Shown in pieces: positions 11,740-23,600 of a stretch of 64,000 nucleotides of DNA. Where the stretch lies: positions 9,544,520 through 9,608,519 of the forward strand of contig NC_054389.1 in the NCBI RefSeq assembly GCF_001625195.1, in the 5' to 3' direction. The notes below the pieces were generated by a model that saw nothing but the letters and a program-made list of their open reading frames with translations, did not search any database and was not told the DNA's origin. Numbering within the stretch: position 1 is the first letter of the stretch; each line of letters begins with the position of its first letter. The position numbers and the translations under genes were made by a program. This stretch comes from Drechmeria coniospora (Eukaryota; Ascomycota; Sordariomycetes; Hypocreales; Ophiocordycipitaceae).

Positions 11740-14700
11740 CTACTCGCGAGCAACCCTCGTCGGACTCTGCGACGCGCTCCGCTCGAACTGATCGACCATC
11801 TCGCGCACCCTCGTTCGGGGCCGCTCAAACGTGACCGCCTCCGCGGTGAGGACGGCGCCGGAGATGCTTGGGCCCCACGACGCATCCGTCGAGTGTGAGA
11901 ACCTCTTGGGCGGGTCGAGGTCCAGCGGGCCGAGGTCTGGCAGGTCGAGGAACCTCTCTCTGTAGCGTTCCCCTTGCCTTCCCTCCTCGGCTTGCAGGTC
12001 CTGTTCCGAGCTCTCCACGCCGTCCAGCGTCGCCGTCGCCTGAGGCTGCGGCCGGTCGCTCGCAAGGAACGACGTCGACAGGGAGGATACGTCATCGTGC
12101 GGGAAGAAGGAGGACATGGGGGAGTCGATGACCTCGGCGGCAAGCGCTTCGTGCACGCTCGCTGTCTGCGGAGTGACTTGTCCGCGCTCCTGCTCGTGCC
12201 AGTGCTCGTGCAGGTGCTGGTGGGACGAGGAGGCGGATAGGTCGCCCTCGGCGTCGTCGTCGGCGGCCGCGTCGTCCCCGTTGACGACGCGCAGGCGCTC
12301 CTTAGGCACCGTGAACATGACCTGGACGAGACGCTGCTCCACGGCCCTCTCGATGTCCCACTCGTTCTCCATATCCTTTACCTGCTGCGGTTCCTCGTGC
12401 GCGGCCGCCGACCCGCCGGCGTCCTCCTCCCAGTCGTGGCGGCCCTGCTTGCGGCGAAGGAGGTCACCGCTCAGGCCGCCGGTGGCGCGGGTCTCGTGGT
12501 CGGAACCCGTCGCCTCGATCGACAGCCGTTCCGGGAAGTCGTCTCGCGTCGCCGACGTGGGAGGCGTGCCGCCCGAGGTCGAAAACACGCGACGCAGCGA
12601 GCCGAGCCAGTTTCTCCTCGGCTTCAGCTTGGACGGCGACCCGGACTCGTCGTCGTCGCACGGCACGGGACTGCCGGGCCGGGGCCGTCCGGCCATGAGC
12701 AGGGACGGCGCCTCGGCTTGGAGGGCGCCGAAGCCGGTGCGGGCCGTGAGGAAGCTGCTGCTCGACGAGCTGCCCGACTTGGCGTGCTGCTGATACTGCT
12801 CTCGTTGCCGCAGCGGCGGCGGCGGCAGCGGATTCTCGGCCACAACGGACCTCCGCTCCGAAACCGACCTGCGCAGACTCTCGACGACGCTGCGGGCCGA
12901 CTCGGACAGGTTCGAGCCCGTCCTCGAGTCGTCGTCCTTGATGCCCGTGACCGACGATCCGATCGAGCCGCCGCGGGTTGGCGATCCTTTCCCCGGACGG
13001 TTGTTGTACCGCGTCAGAAGGGCATCTGCCGCATCGACGTCCGAGACCCAGTCTCGGACGTCCGGGTCGTGACGGCGGAAGACGGTGTCGGGGCTCGGCG
13101 GCGTGGATCCCCGTCGGGGCGGGAAGGCCAAGGGCGGGACGACGACCGAGGCCGTCGGCGTGATGAAAGGGTTCGAGTGCACCGACGAGGGCGTGAGCGG
13201 ACCGTCGTGCGGAAGCGAGGCGCGATGCCGATTGAACTCGTCCTCGTCGTCCTCGAGGATGGGATGAATGGCGCCCGGTGCCGGGGCGAAGGCGGCGTGG
13301 CGGCCCTCGGTCGGCTGGTAACCGGCCCGGCTGATTCTCGGCACCGGCTTTCTCGCGATGGCGGCCGACGGCAGGATCGCCGGACTGGCGTCGAGCGAGG
13401 TCCTCGCGCCGCGGAGGCTTTCGTACCCGAGGGACCGCTCCGACGCGTCGTGGCCCGTCCGCCAGTCCCGCGAGCCCCAGATGAAGGGATGGTGCCGCTC
13501 GGCCATGTCGTCGTCGTGCAGGAAATGATTGGCATCCTCGGCCATGGCTCGAGCCGCTTCGTCGCGGCGACCGGCTTGCCGCTTGCGCTGCCTCAGGCGC
13601 CACAGGAAGATGACGAGGACGATGCCCAGCAGGAAGGCGAGGCCGAGACCGAGGCCGAGGCCGAGACCGAGCCGGCGCGAGGTGGCGGAGCCGTTGCCGG
13701 CTCCGGGCGCGTCCGGGGCGCCGGCGTCTCGGGCGGACGCGTCGACGACGTTGGGGTTCCGGTACGAAGGCGTCCAGGCCATCGACGTGAGGTTGAGGAA
13801 GCGCGGCGAGGGCGACGCGGCAGCTTGGCGCTTCGCGTTGCCGCTCGTCGCCGGCTGCGTCTCCCAGCCGCCGTAGACCATCATGACGTTGCCGGGCAGC
13901 AGGGCGGCGCCGTGACCGAATATGCCGTTGCCCGACGGTTGGTCCTTTGGTACCTTCCATCGCCACGAGCTGTACGTCTGGTTCATCTCGAGCACGGCCA
14001 GCTGCGGCTGAGCGGGCGTGCTCAGGTCGCCGACCCAGCCGCCGAGGACGACGATGGACAGCCCGTCCTCGCTGAGGACGGCGGTGTGGCCGGCTCGGCT
14101 CTCGACGCCGCTCTGGGCGTCCTCGGTGTCGGGAGCTTGGACGTTGACAAAGGACCACGTCTCCTCCGGCAGAGTCCAGACGGCGATGGTGCTCATGTTG
14201 ATGAAGGCCGACTTCGTGTGGCCACCCATGAAGACGAAGCTGGCCCTTTGGCTGACGGTGCCGGACATGTTGGTCGTCGACGAGGGCAGCTGGGTGATGG
14301 AGAAGCTCGCAAAGGGGGACTTGGGACCTCCGAGCGAAGCGACGGCGGCGTGGTACGAGGTGGTGGCGCGCTGGTCGTCTGGGGTGAGGCTCGTCGTCGT
14401 CGTCGTGTAGTTGCCGCGGGACTGCCAGGCGTCGGCGTCGGACGAGGGCGATGCGCATATGCCGCCGTAGGTGTAGATTGTGGGCTGGTCCGGGACCGGA
14501 GCGATCTTGGACGAGAAGGAGAGGATGCCGCCGAGAAAGTAGGGGGCTTTCGGCTTCGAGCCGGTCGTCGCCGCCGCAGTCTCCCGCTTGTCCCATTCCG
14601 CGGCTGGCGCGGCGGGGTCAAAGGTCCAAAGGTCGCCGCCGTCGGCATCGCAGGCGCCGGCGTAGACGGCGAGGGTGCCATCGCCGGTCCTGACGGCGCC

Positions 14701-15054
14701 AAAGGCAGTGTTGGCGGGCGCGTCCTTCAAGAAGGGCAGGTCCTTGGTGGCGGTCCTGGGCACGTCGCCGCCGTCTATAGCGGTCGAGTAGTTGAAGGCG
14801 AGGAGCTGGGTGGTGGTGCCGGTTGCGTCGGGGGAGAGGATGTAGGCGACATCTTGGCCGCGACAGGAGGACCGGTTGAAGCAGGCGGCGGGCGTGAGGA
14901 TCTGCGTCGGCACGTACGGGAGCTCGAGGGCGGCCGCAATCGAGCTCGGGCTCGTCGCGACGGCCAGGGCGAGAGCGACCAAGGCTGCGGCGCGCCGTCG
15001 GCCGTGGTGGCGGCGCCGGTGGTGGTGGTGGTGTTGGTTATGCTTGGTAGCCAT
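11740..15054 (-). CDS. Kelch/galactose-oxidase-like membrane protein with long cytosolic tail
   Basis: Uninterrupted reading frame of 1104 residues from the ATG at 15054. After a His/Arg-rich start there is a hydrophobic signal segment (AAALVALALAVAT). An ectodomain of about 420 residues follows with kelch-like blades (IYTYGGIC, FVFMGGHT, IVVLGGWVG, MMVYGGWET) and many N-glycosylation sequons. One membrane helix sits near residues 463-485 (LGLGLGLGLGLAFLLGIVLV), followed by RLRQRKRQ. The remaining roughly 600 residues form a hydrophilic, Ser/Arg/Pro-rich, probably disordered cytosolic tail. This layout recalls fungal cell-surface kelch proteins thought to be receptors or wall-associated, but no exact orthologue or function is clear to me. 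The frame continues 165 codons upstream, but that part looks like translated 5' UTR. Confidence 0.85.
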   Translation of the reverse strand: MATKHNQHHHHHRRRHHGRRRAAALVALALAVATSPSSIAAALELPYVPTQILTPAACFNRSSCRGQDVAYILSPDATGTTTQLLAFNYSTAIDGGDVPRTATKDLPFLKDAPANTAFGAVRTGDGTLAVYAGACDADGGDLWTFDPAAPAAEWDKRETAAATTGSKPKAPYFLGGILSFSSKIAPVPDQPTIYTYGGICASPSSDADAWQSRGNYTTTTTSLTPDDQRATTSYHAAVASLGGPKSPFASFSITQLPSSTTNMSGTVSQRASFVFMGGHTKSAFINMSTIAVWTLPEETWSFVNVQAPDTEDAQSGVESRAGHTAVLSEDGLSIVVLGGWVGDLSTPAQPQLAVLEMNQTYSSWRWKVPKDQPSGNGIFGHGAALLPGNVMMVYGGWETQPATSGNAKRQAAASPSPRFLNLTSMAWTPSYRNPNVVDASARDAGAPDAPGAGNGSATSRRLGLGLGLGLGLAFLLGIVLVIFLWRLRQRKRQAGRRDEAARAMAEDANHFLHDDDMAERHHPFIWGSRDWRTGHDASERSLGYESLRGARTSLDASPAILPSAAIARKPVPRISRAGYQPTEGRHAAFAPAPGAIHPILEDDEDEFNRHRASLPHDGPLTPSSVHSNPFITPTASVVVPPLAFPPRRGSTPPSPDTVFRRHDPDVRDWVSDVDAADALLTRYNNRPGKGSPTRGGSIGSSVTGIKDDDSRTGSNLSESARSVVESLRRSVSERRSVVAENPLPPPPLRQREQYQQHAKSGSSSSSSFLTARTGFGALQAEAPSLLMAGRPRPGSPVPCDDDESGSPSKLKPRRNWLGSLRRVFSTSGGTPPTSATRDDFPERLSIEATGSDHETRATGGLSGDLLRRKQGRHDWEEDAGGSAAAHEEPQQVKDMENEWDIERAVEQRLVQVMFTVPKERLRVVNGDDAAADDDAEGDLSASSSHQHLHEHWHEQERGQVTPQTASVHEALAAEVIDSPMSSFFPHDDVSSLSTSFLASDRPQPQATATLDGVESSEQDLQAEEGRQGERYRERFLDLPDLGPLDLDPPKRFSHSTDASWGPSISGAVLTAEAVTFERPRTRVREMVDQFERSASQSPTRVARE

Positions 15055-17703
15055 GGCGCCGTGAGCACTGCCTGCTTGCTTGACTTGACTGCTGGCGCTC
15101 CTCAAAGCATCATCGCCGCGCCCTCGCTTCGTCTCCTCGTCGTCGGCTCGGCATGCAGCGGGTCGTCGATGGAGAGTACCTGGGAAGGGGTTGACTGTGG
15201 CCCGAAGCGTCGCGTGGGTGCATGCATGTGCGATGCTAGGGGGAAGGCGATGCAGAAGAGAGAAGCCCTGGAGAGTAAAGAGAGGAGAGGAGAGGCGGAG
15301 GGGAAAGTGGGCGAGGTTTGTGAGGAAGAATATGGCAGGAGGGAACAGTTGGCCAGTGCACAGCTCGACCGGGTAACGAGGCGGCAGGAAGGGCAGGTAC
15401 GAACTGACAGGGGTTGCCTCCTGCCTTAGTTGATCCACGACCCCGTACGGAGTCACTCGGGCGCGTATCGGTGGATAAATAGCGATAGCGCGATAGCGCG
15501 ATATAGCGATATAGCTATAAAGCATACAATACGGAGAGCATGAAAGCACACCTAAGTACTCCGTAGATTGAGTGTAGTTGCAAGTAGGCTAGCCAGGATC
15601 GAAGAAGACGGACGAAGACAACGTAGTTGGAGAGGTGCTACTACAGTTGCAGGCATGCATACTACTTAGTACACACATGTGCAAAGAAAGGCGATGTGCG
15701 CGAGGCGGCCAAAGTCGGCGACGCAAAGACGATGCCGTTTATTGTTTCCACGCTTGTTTCCACCTCTGATTCCAGGCGGCAACAAGCCACAGTAGCAGAA
15801 GTTAGCATCTCCATGCAAGTACAAGCAAGTGCTGGCAGCGCGCTCATGCCGAATTCGGACCAGCAGTGCGACCCAAACAATATCATGCTCTCCCTCGCCC
15901 TCGCAATGGATTCAGCTGACCGACCCATCAGCGCCATCCGTCACCCACTCGCTGCCCCCCGACCTTGAGGGATGCCGTCTGGCTTTGAGCGCCCCGTGGC
16001 CGACGGCACCTTGGCGGTGGCTGTGGTGTCGTCTTGGTGTCGTCTTGTGTCGTCTTGTGTCGTCGTGGTGTCGTCTTGTTGTGAGGGGTGAGGGGTAGGT
16101 TGTCCGGGCAACCATGAGCCTGGCGGGGCGCTGTCTTGCATTAGCTCACCTGTACAGTCACAGTACTACCTTGGTACCGCACACACTTGCTGTACTTATA
16201 TGCAGGGTGTACTTTCAACTACAGCACCTACTTACACTTAAGTACGGAGCACAACAAGTGCACTTGTTCTTGTGCTTTTACAGTACTTGTTACTAGTAAT
16301 TTGGTGTATTTGTACAGTAGGAATCATGACAAGTACTTGCAAGCACAAATACTGCAAGTACGAACATGTACCGTACTCCACAAATTTGCAGTCCGAAATG
16401 CTAGGTGCACCTATAATAAAATACTCCTCCCTACGGTTAGTGGAGAGCCTGGTTGATTCACATGCTCGACCGTCGAGCTCCCTCCAACCCGTTTCCCATT
16501 GTCCTTTCAACCGGTCGACCCATGCTGTGATTTGCCGTCGTCGGCTCACGACTTGTAGGTGTAAACAATGAGCCAGCACCAAAGCCACGCGGGTGTCCTG
16601 GGCCAATCATCATCTGCAGGCTGCAGGCGGCAAGCGCCAAATACGAAAACGACAGTGAGCGAGCGAGCGAGCAAGACGACGACAAGGATCCCCAGCATTA
16701 ATCCTCTACATGGTCCCCAAAACTTCCCTTCAGCTGCGGCTATTCGTTTCTTGTATACGGTGCAGGTGTGCATGGGCAATGCGTTGCGTCCCCCTTTATG
16801 CCGGAGCAGGAAACAAGGGGCCGTCACGACTCCAAGTAATCTACCCCGAACTGTTGGTGCTATTCGCATCATTCGATCGGCAGGGTAGTCCATGCACCAT
16901 GAGACGGCCGTCGAGGGCCACGTGAAGAATCGGATCGGTCTCGTTTTCGGGTCGTCCTGCGTTGAGCAAAGCATCAGGGTGTGTGCTCGCTGCGTACTCG
17001 CAACACCAGCGTTCTCCGCACAGGCTGCACGCAGTATTCGCACATGCACCTGCACTGGCGTAATGGTGGGTGCGTACAGGTGCATGCAGGCAATTGCACG
17101 CCATATTTGGCACCCAAACCTTGGCCACCTCCATTCCGCCGTGGGGTCCATCCGGCGCGGTATCGACTCCATGCATGTTACATGCGACGCGAGTGCATGT
17201 GCACAGGTGCCAGCGAACCTTGATCGGCATGTCCCGCCGGCAAGGAGAGCAAGCCTCGCGTCTCGCTGGAGGAGACGAAAGCGCCGCCATGGGAGACGCG
17301 ACCAGGCTGGCATTGCCGTCACGATGCATGACCGTGACCTGCTTTGCTTCGCATGCCCCATTTCGTCCTGCTGAGCGAGCACCGTTTCGTAGCAGTTGCA
17401 CCTCGACCACATAGCCATCGCATTGCATCTTTGCTAGACTAGACGAGAGAGACATAGACAAATGAGAAAAAAAAAAAAGGTCAGCGCGCGGCAGTCGGTT
17501 GCCCCGATGGCAAATGCCAAGGCTTCCAACGGCTTCCAACATGCATCCATCCAGCTTTCCATCCTTTCATCCTTCATCCATTATCCATCATCCATTACGG
17601 GTATGCAACGCAACACGAACCGGCCGTCCGAAAGGGGACCGACCGACACGAGTCGAACGACTCGCCGCACACTGGGTATCAAACCGAACCGCACACATTC
17701 TGT
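15055..17703. other. Intergenic stretch between the kelch and Csc1 genes
   Basis: This holds the promoter of the kelch gene (right of 15054) and the 3' flank of the Csc1 gene (left of 17704). GTAC-containing words cluster at 15540-15670 and 16140-16390. A short tandem repeat is at 16026-16081. Overlapping minus-strand frames at 16546-17542 are Cys/Arg-rich without any recognisable motif, and I do not call them genes. Confidence 0.55.
16026..16081. repeat. TGTCGTCTTG-type tandem repeat
   Basis: About five imperfect copies of a 10-11 base unit (TGTCGTCTTG or TGTCGTCGTGG) in the gap between the kelch and Csc1 genes. Confidence 0.8.
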
Positions 17704-20615
17704 CTAGTAGTACACCTTCTCCTCCCAGATGGGCGGCCGGGCGCCCTCCGTGTCCCAGACGATGTTGTTCTTCTCGTCCAGCGTCGCGCCCTCGTCCGAG
17801 ATGGGAATCACCTTGTTCGTCAGCGCAACCTCCTGTCTCGACACGCCGGCGGCGTCGCGCGGGATCCACAGCGTCGGCGCCTTGCTGCTGACCGAGGGCG
17901 GGAAGTAGGCGGTGCGCTCCACCTCGTCCGTGTACTGGTGGAGGAGGCCGGCATCCTCCTGCGGCATCATGGTCCGCAGCGTCGCGTAGTCCTGGTGGAT
18001 CCACGGCTTGAAGAAGCGGGCGATGAAGTTGCCCTTCTTCGGCTCGCCTTTCTCGTCCGACACGTTGCCCGTCGAGCTCTCGTTCGACTCCGGACCGCGG
18101 CCGAGGCCGTCGGCGCCGGCCTGGATGGCCATCTCCTGCGCCTGGACGCTGCGAGGGAGACCGTAGAGGAGCGGGTCGAGGTACTTGACCATGGCGAGGT
18201 TGAAGAGGATGGTGAAGACCAGGAAGGCGGCCATGAGGACGGCGGGCCCGATGGCCTTGGAGGCTCCGAAGAGGCCGACGAGGCAAATCTCGGCGAGGTA
18301 GATGCCGACGAAGAGCTGCTTCAGGGCGCGCGGGTAGATGAGACCCTGGGTGTCGACCTCGGTGGCCGAGACGAACAGGACGTTGTACCGGTACGCGAGG
18401 TAGAAGAGGGCCATGGCCAGCGTCGACCAGAAGAGAATAAAGGGGGCGATGACGGAGTAGATGAGACCTGGACCGCGTTAGAGACGGGGACGAAGACGGG
18501 ACGCGACGCAACGCGACGCGACGAGCCGAGGGACCTACTGATGCAGATGATGTTGGTGTAGACCGGCAGGAGGCTGCCCCAGAGGATGGAGCTGAGCGTC
18601 GTCCACTTCGTGTACATGGCTCGGGGTGTGCCGGTGAGGTACTTGTAGAGGATCTTAAAGACGAAGACGCCGACGACCTGGGTGACGACGCCCGTGGCGA
18701 TGGTGAGACCCTGGAGCATGAAGTAGGAGATGTAAAAGTTGGACGAGGTCGGGATGGAGGAGCCGAGGATGGTGAAGACCTGGCCCGGGTTCTCGGCGAT
18801 CTGGACGACGACGCCGGCGAAGGAGTCGGCCACGGTTCGGATGAGGAAGACCTGGACGACCTGGAAGACGAAGTAGGCGTTCTGGGTGAAGAGCTCGATG
18901 CGCGACAGCGTCGGGTGGCCGGCGAGCCTGCCGCAGGCGCGCATGATGATGGGGACAAAGGACATGAGGATGGCCAGGGCCACGGCCGGCAGGAGACCGG
19001 AGATGACGCCGAGGATGAACTATGGCCTGTCAGCGGGGAGAGTCGGACGACGCGACGTCGGCGGCGGCAGCTTACCTGCGGGAGCGAGTTGAGCCAGGTG
19101 AGGCCGGGCAGGTTGACGAGGACGCTGACTTGGGAGATGACACCGACGATGGCGACGGGGATGGCCCAGAAGATGATGAGGACGCCGATGAAGAGGTAGA
19201 CGGCGTAGCGGCGGAGGATGGCCTGCCACCAGGAAATCTCGAGGCTGCTCCAGACCACCTCCTCGGGCTTGACGCCGACGACCTTGGGGCACATGTGCAG
19301 GCCCTGGTGGTGGGTGACGACCTGGAAGGCCGCCTGGGCGTCGGCCTGGTTGTGGAACTCGACGAAGACGGCGTTGATGCGGTCGTACTTGCCCGCGTCC
19401 CACTCGGACTGGAGCTTCTCAACCTCGGGGATGAGGCGGCGCAGCTCGGAGCGCGACCACTCGATGGTGTCGACCTTGCGGCCGACGAGGCCGAGGGGAC
19501 CGGTGCGGTGCGAGGGGCGCTTCTTGACGGGAATGTACCGACGGACGACGTCGGCCGACTCCGAGTCGTCCTCGTAACCGTTGCGGGCGGCGGCGGCGTC
19601 GTCGCCGCCCTTCTTGGCCGCCTTGGTGCGCGCCTTGTTGACGAGCTTGATGAGATTGACCTCGGCCTTCTCGAGCTTCATGGCGACCTCGTCACGCTCC
19701 TGAACGAGCTCGTCCATCTTCTCCGTCTTGCCGACGACCCAGACGTACTTGATCGAGTTGTTGAAGAGCTCGCGGATGCGCTTCTCGTCGAGGTAGTCGT
19801 TGGGCACGCTCGTGAAGAGGACGGTGCGGGAGGACATGCGCTTCGCGTAGTGGGGCGTCAGGAGGTAGGCCTGGCGCAGGTTGATGTAGAAGATGCACTC
19901 GCGCAGGATCATAAACATGACGAAGCCGTAGACGAACCAGGCGACGAAGGCGTGGGCGTAGAATCGCACGCCCTGAGTTTGGACGTTGATGTTGCTGTAC
20001 GAGATGATCTCCAGCTGCTCCTGGTTGCCGCCGCCGGTGGCGTTGACAGGGAAGAGGATGGGCCAGGTGATGCAGGCGGAGACGAAGCAGATGACCATGG
20101 CGACGCGCAGGTAGCGGAGGAACAGGTAGGCATCGAGGCCTTGGTGGGTGAGCGCGTAGGCGTCGGGGAGCTTCCAGAAGGTGCCGAACCAGGCGAACCA
20201 ACCGCTCGAGAGCTCGGGGCTCCGTTCGCTGCCGGCAGGGTAGCGAAGTTAGCCATCCGTCCATGCAGGCAGGCAGGCAGCAGGCAGGCGGGCAGGCGGG
20301 CAGGGGTATGGGAAGGCAGCAGGGTAGTAGACGACGTACCTTTTACGAAGGAACCCCAGATAAGACCTCGGCGCGTAGAATCTCTTCTGCGATCTCCTCA
20401 TTATGAGAAAGATGATGATGTAGACGGCCGAGATGACGAGGATTGGAATGAGCGAGTCAATCATGCCTAGCGAATCGTCAGCGGCACGGTCCAATGCCGA
20501 GGAAGAAAAGGAGGATGGGAGGAGGCTCACCCCATACGGACTGCGGCGCCGTCGATGAGCCATCGGAGGATTTGGACGGCACGTTCGTCTGAATCCAACT
20601 GATAAAGGCACCCAT
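17704..20615 (-). CDS. CSC1: Csc1/OSCA/TMEM63-family calcium-permeable channel (DUF221)
   Basis: Polytopic membrane protein of the hyperosmolality/mechanosensitive cation channel family. Exons on the minus strand: 20615-20531, 20466-20340, 20228-19076, 19019-18539 and 18467-17704; 869 residues. All junctions are GT-AG and keep frame, with introns of 56-111 bases. Exon 2 carries the first helix (IDSLIPILVISAVYIIIFLIM). Exon 3 has the Csc1-type sequences LSSGWFAW and GLDAYLFLRYLRVAM, two further helices, then the large cytosolic PHM7-like domain (VVGKTEKMDELVQERDE; NAVFVEFHNQADAQAAF). Exons 4-5 carry the multi-helix RSN1_7TM core (FVFQVVQVFLIRT; SVIAPFILFWSTLAMALFYL). The acidic tail ends in EEKVYY. 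Fungi have several paralogues (Csc1, Rsn1, Phm7), and I cannot say which this is. Intron 2 holds a GGCA-rich tetranucleotide stretch. Confidence 0.93.
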
Positions 20616-23600
20616 GGTGCTGGTTGGGGCAGCTGGAGCTGCGGGATGGTGATGCGATCTCCTCGACGGCTGGCGGTGCTGGTATTGCGAAGCGGTTGCG
20701 GATGCGCTGTTGGGCGGAGGTGGTGTGAGGCGAAGGAGGGGAACTACTTCTTCGACGGAAGGAAACGAGAGGAGAAGAAGGAAAAGGGACCGGATCGGTT
20801 TCTAGGGATGGGCCGTAGTTCTAATATGAACCAGCAAGCGAGAGGAGGGGGAGAGAGAAGTCGTCAAAGTGAGTAGAAGTAGAAGTGGGTAAGGAAAAGA
20901 CTCCTGCTCGGACGGATACTCTCAAGCGCAAGTACTATACGGAGTACTTGGGTAGGTAGTTGTAAGTACTCCGTACTCGGCACATGTACATGTACTTGTA
21001 CATGCACCCGTCCTCGTTCGACTACTGGTTACGTATAGGCAGGTACGGCTGCGTATTACTAGTAGCTAGTGTCTTGCATCTACCGACAAAGTACTAACGG
21101 AGTCAAAAATGGCTGGGGGAAAAAATGCGTTTCGCCCATCAGGAGGGAGTGGTCCTGCTCCTCCCGTACACGTAAGTACACCTACAGTACTCGCCGTAGC
21201 GGCGACTAGCACGGCGGCGTGCGTGTAATGACGACTTTTTATGCGGGCGCAATTGATCGGGTGCGACGCCACATCCAGCTCATAAGTCAGTGTCTCAACG
21301 AGTCCAGACCATGCTCCCGACCATCTCGATCCGCTGACACGGGCGCTCTCCAGCTGCGATGGAGTGGCTCGTGCCGTCTTGTCTACCCGTAGTTGATTAA
21401 TTAATTTTCGGAGCACACGTATGGAGTATTGCGGCAAGATACAGTACATGTACATGTACGTACTCCGTAGTATGGAGTACTGCTTAGATACATGTACTGT
21501 ACATTAAGTTGTATACTGTACTCCGTATACTTACTGTAGCGTCAGAGGCCATTTGTATTGCGGCCGTAAGTAGAAGCAGATGTACCTCGCCGTACAGTAC
21601 AGTACATGTACTGTACACTACCAATACTCCAAGTACTCGTACTTGGTAGGTGTACAACCACAATCACGTACGTGGCGAAACGGAGTGCAAGGGCGTCATG
21701 GAAATTAACATTAAACCAAGTACTACCCTCTAGGGCTCTAGCGTATTCCACGTAGGGTACCCCGACTCCTAGTCCGCACATGTGCCGCGTGTACTGCTAC
21801 ATGCATGCACGCGCGCGCCTTCGCATGCGTATGTGTACTACTACAACGGCTGGTACGATGTCAACCTCCATGTACATCAACGTACATGTACGAGTCCTGT
21901 ACAAATACGTGCGCTTGGAGATAGGCAGATGTACGGAGTAGGTGGTACAGGATTGTACATGTACATGATCCGCGGCCACTACGATAGGACGGTACTAGCT
22001 TAGTGGTACTAAGTATGAAGCACTGGTATATTACGAGTGTCTCCTTGTAAGTACTCTTCATCTACATGTACATGTACTTACTCAGTACACGGTAAAGAGA
22101 TCGGGGTACGGAGTACCACGTACTTACCTGCTCCGTACTCGGTACTCCGTACTCCGTACAGTACGGCACTTTTTAAGGAGTACATGTACAGGCATCAAGT
22201 ACTTAAGTACATACTTACAGTAGATGCGAGTACTTACTCCGTAAGTGGAAGAGTACTGTTCTGCAAGTAAGTGCCGACGATCCATCATCTGCCAGCGTTC
22301 GGCATTCCTTCATCATCGCCATCACCCATTCTTACATGCCGGGGATTTGCTTGCCGACCAGTACTCCGTACCGTGCAGACACACGGCGGTCGATGATGAT
22401 GCACTAGGCGCGGCGACGGCGAGAGAGCAGCTCTTGCGTCATGAATCGAGTGCTTCGACGAACCGACTTGCGACAAACGAAAGGGACAAAAAATGTCCTG
22501 TCCTGTGCTAGCGCAGGTCCTGCTCGTAACTCACGCGCCACAGGGCTGGACCCCCTGCCAGCCCCGCATAGGCACGACCCCCTGTTCAGCTGGTGAGGGC
22601 CGCGCTGGCTGACCGTGATTGAGAATAAATGGACGCGCTTGCTGCGGTTGAAGGCCGTGATGGTGCAGCGTTGGCACCTTGCATGGCTGGATGTACCAAA
22701 CTTTGCATTGCCAGGGTTGCGTGGCTGGTTAGGGACTAATACTCTGTGCTAGTCGCATGTAAGTGCAGGAGTTCATGTGCTGTAGCAGGACAGGACAATG
22801 TAAGTAGTACATGTAAGTAAATGTGCGTACGTGTGTACAACTAGCACGACGGGGTAGGAACCGAGCAGATGGTGTCATTCTTTCGAGAGGAGGCGATTCG
22901 ATGACGGCACGGTCACGCAGTACAAGTACAGTACATGCACAAATGAAACAGTGCAAAGCAGGAATAGCTGTACCGTGACAAGGACTGCTACTTGCACCTG
23001 CTTACCCACCCAACGGAGGCCTCATCCGACCGCAGCGAGAAAGAGGGCGAGGACCGACTGAGCGCAGTAGCGCCACGCGTTTGGTTTTTTCCATGACGAT
23101 GCTCGCACTCGTACTCGTACCCGTCCCCTCCGCCTTCGTGGCCAAGACGAGACGAGCGCGGGCGAGGGGGCCAAGGAGGTGATGAGGATCGCTGGGGATC
23201 CAGTCCTCGAGAGGATGGTGGGAGGACGTACGAGGACGGAGGGTGTACGCCGTACATTGAAAGTGTCATGTCAGAGGCTCGACGAGCAAACGACGGCACG
23301 CCAAGCAGGGCCGTCCAGAGCATTCGCGGCCGCTCATTGGCCGTTCAAGGCGCACTTCCCGTTGCACCTGACGCAGATTCCCGCAGCCCTTCGGCAGAGC
23401 CAATGCGTGGGGGCCCGAAACTTTCGGCCGTCGATGCAACCGATCCACAGTCCGACCACACCAGGAACTCGTTCGCTTGCTGCTCGTGACGATACGATTG
23501 CGTCGACCAAGGGGCCCTCTCGTCGTCCATTGCTTGGCTTGGCAAAACGACGAGGCGGAGGTGGGGAAGAATGCGTTGCTGCGATATTTGGGCGAGCTTG

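Noticed and set aside
12397..15429. Plus-strand open frame of 1010 codons opposite the kelch gene
   Set aside because: It mirrors the codon pattern of the well-supported minus-strand gene, and its Arg/Gly/Val-rich translation has no domain. It is an antisense shadow.
16546..17542. Two overlapping minus-strand frames (290 and 233 codons) between the kelch and Csc1 genes
   Set aside because: They share the same DNA in different frames and give Cys/Arg/His-rich sequence with no homology that I can recognise.
19022..20470. Plus-strand open frame of 482 codons opposite the Csc1 gene
   Set aside because: Asp/Glu/Val-rich shadow of the spliced channel gene; it crosses that gene's introns without any sign of its own.
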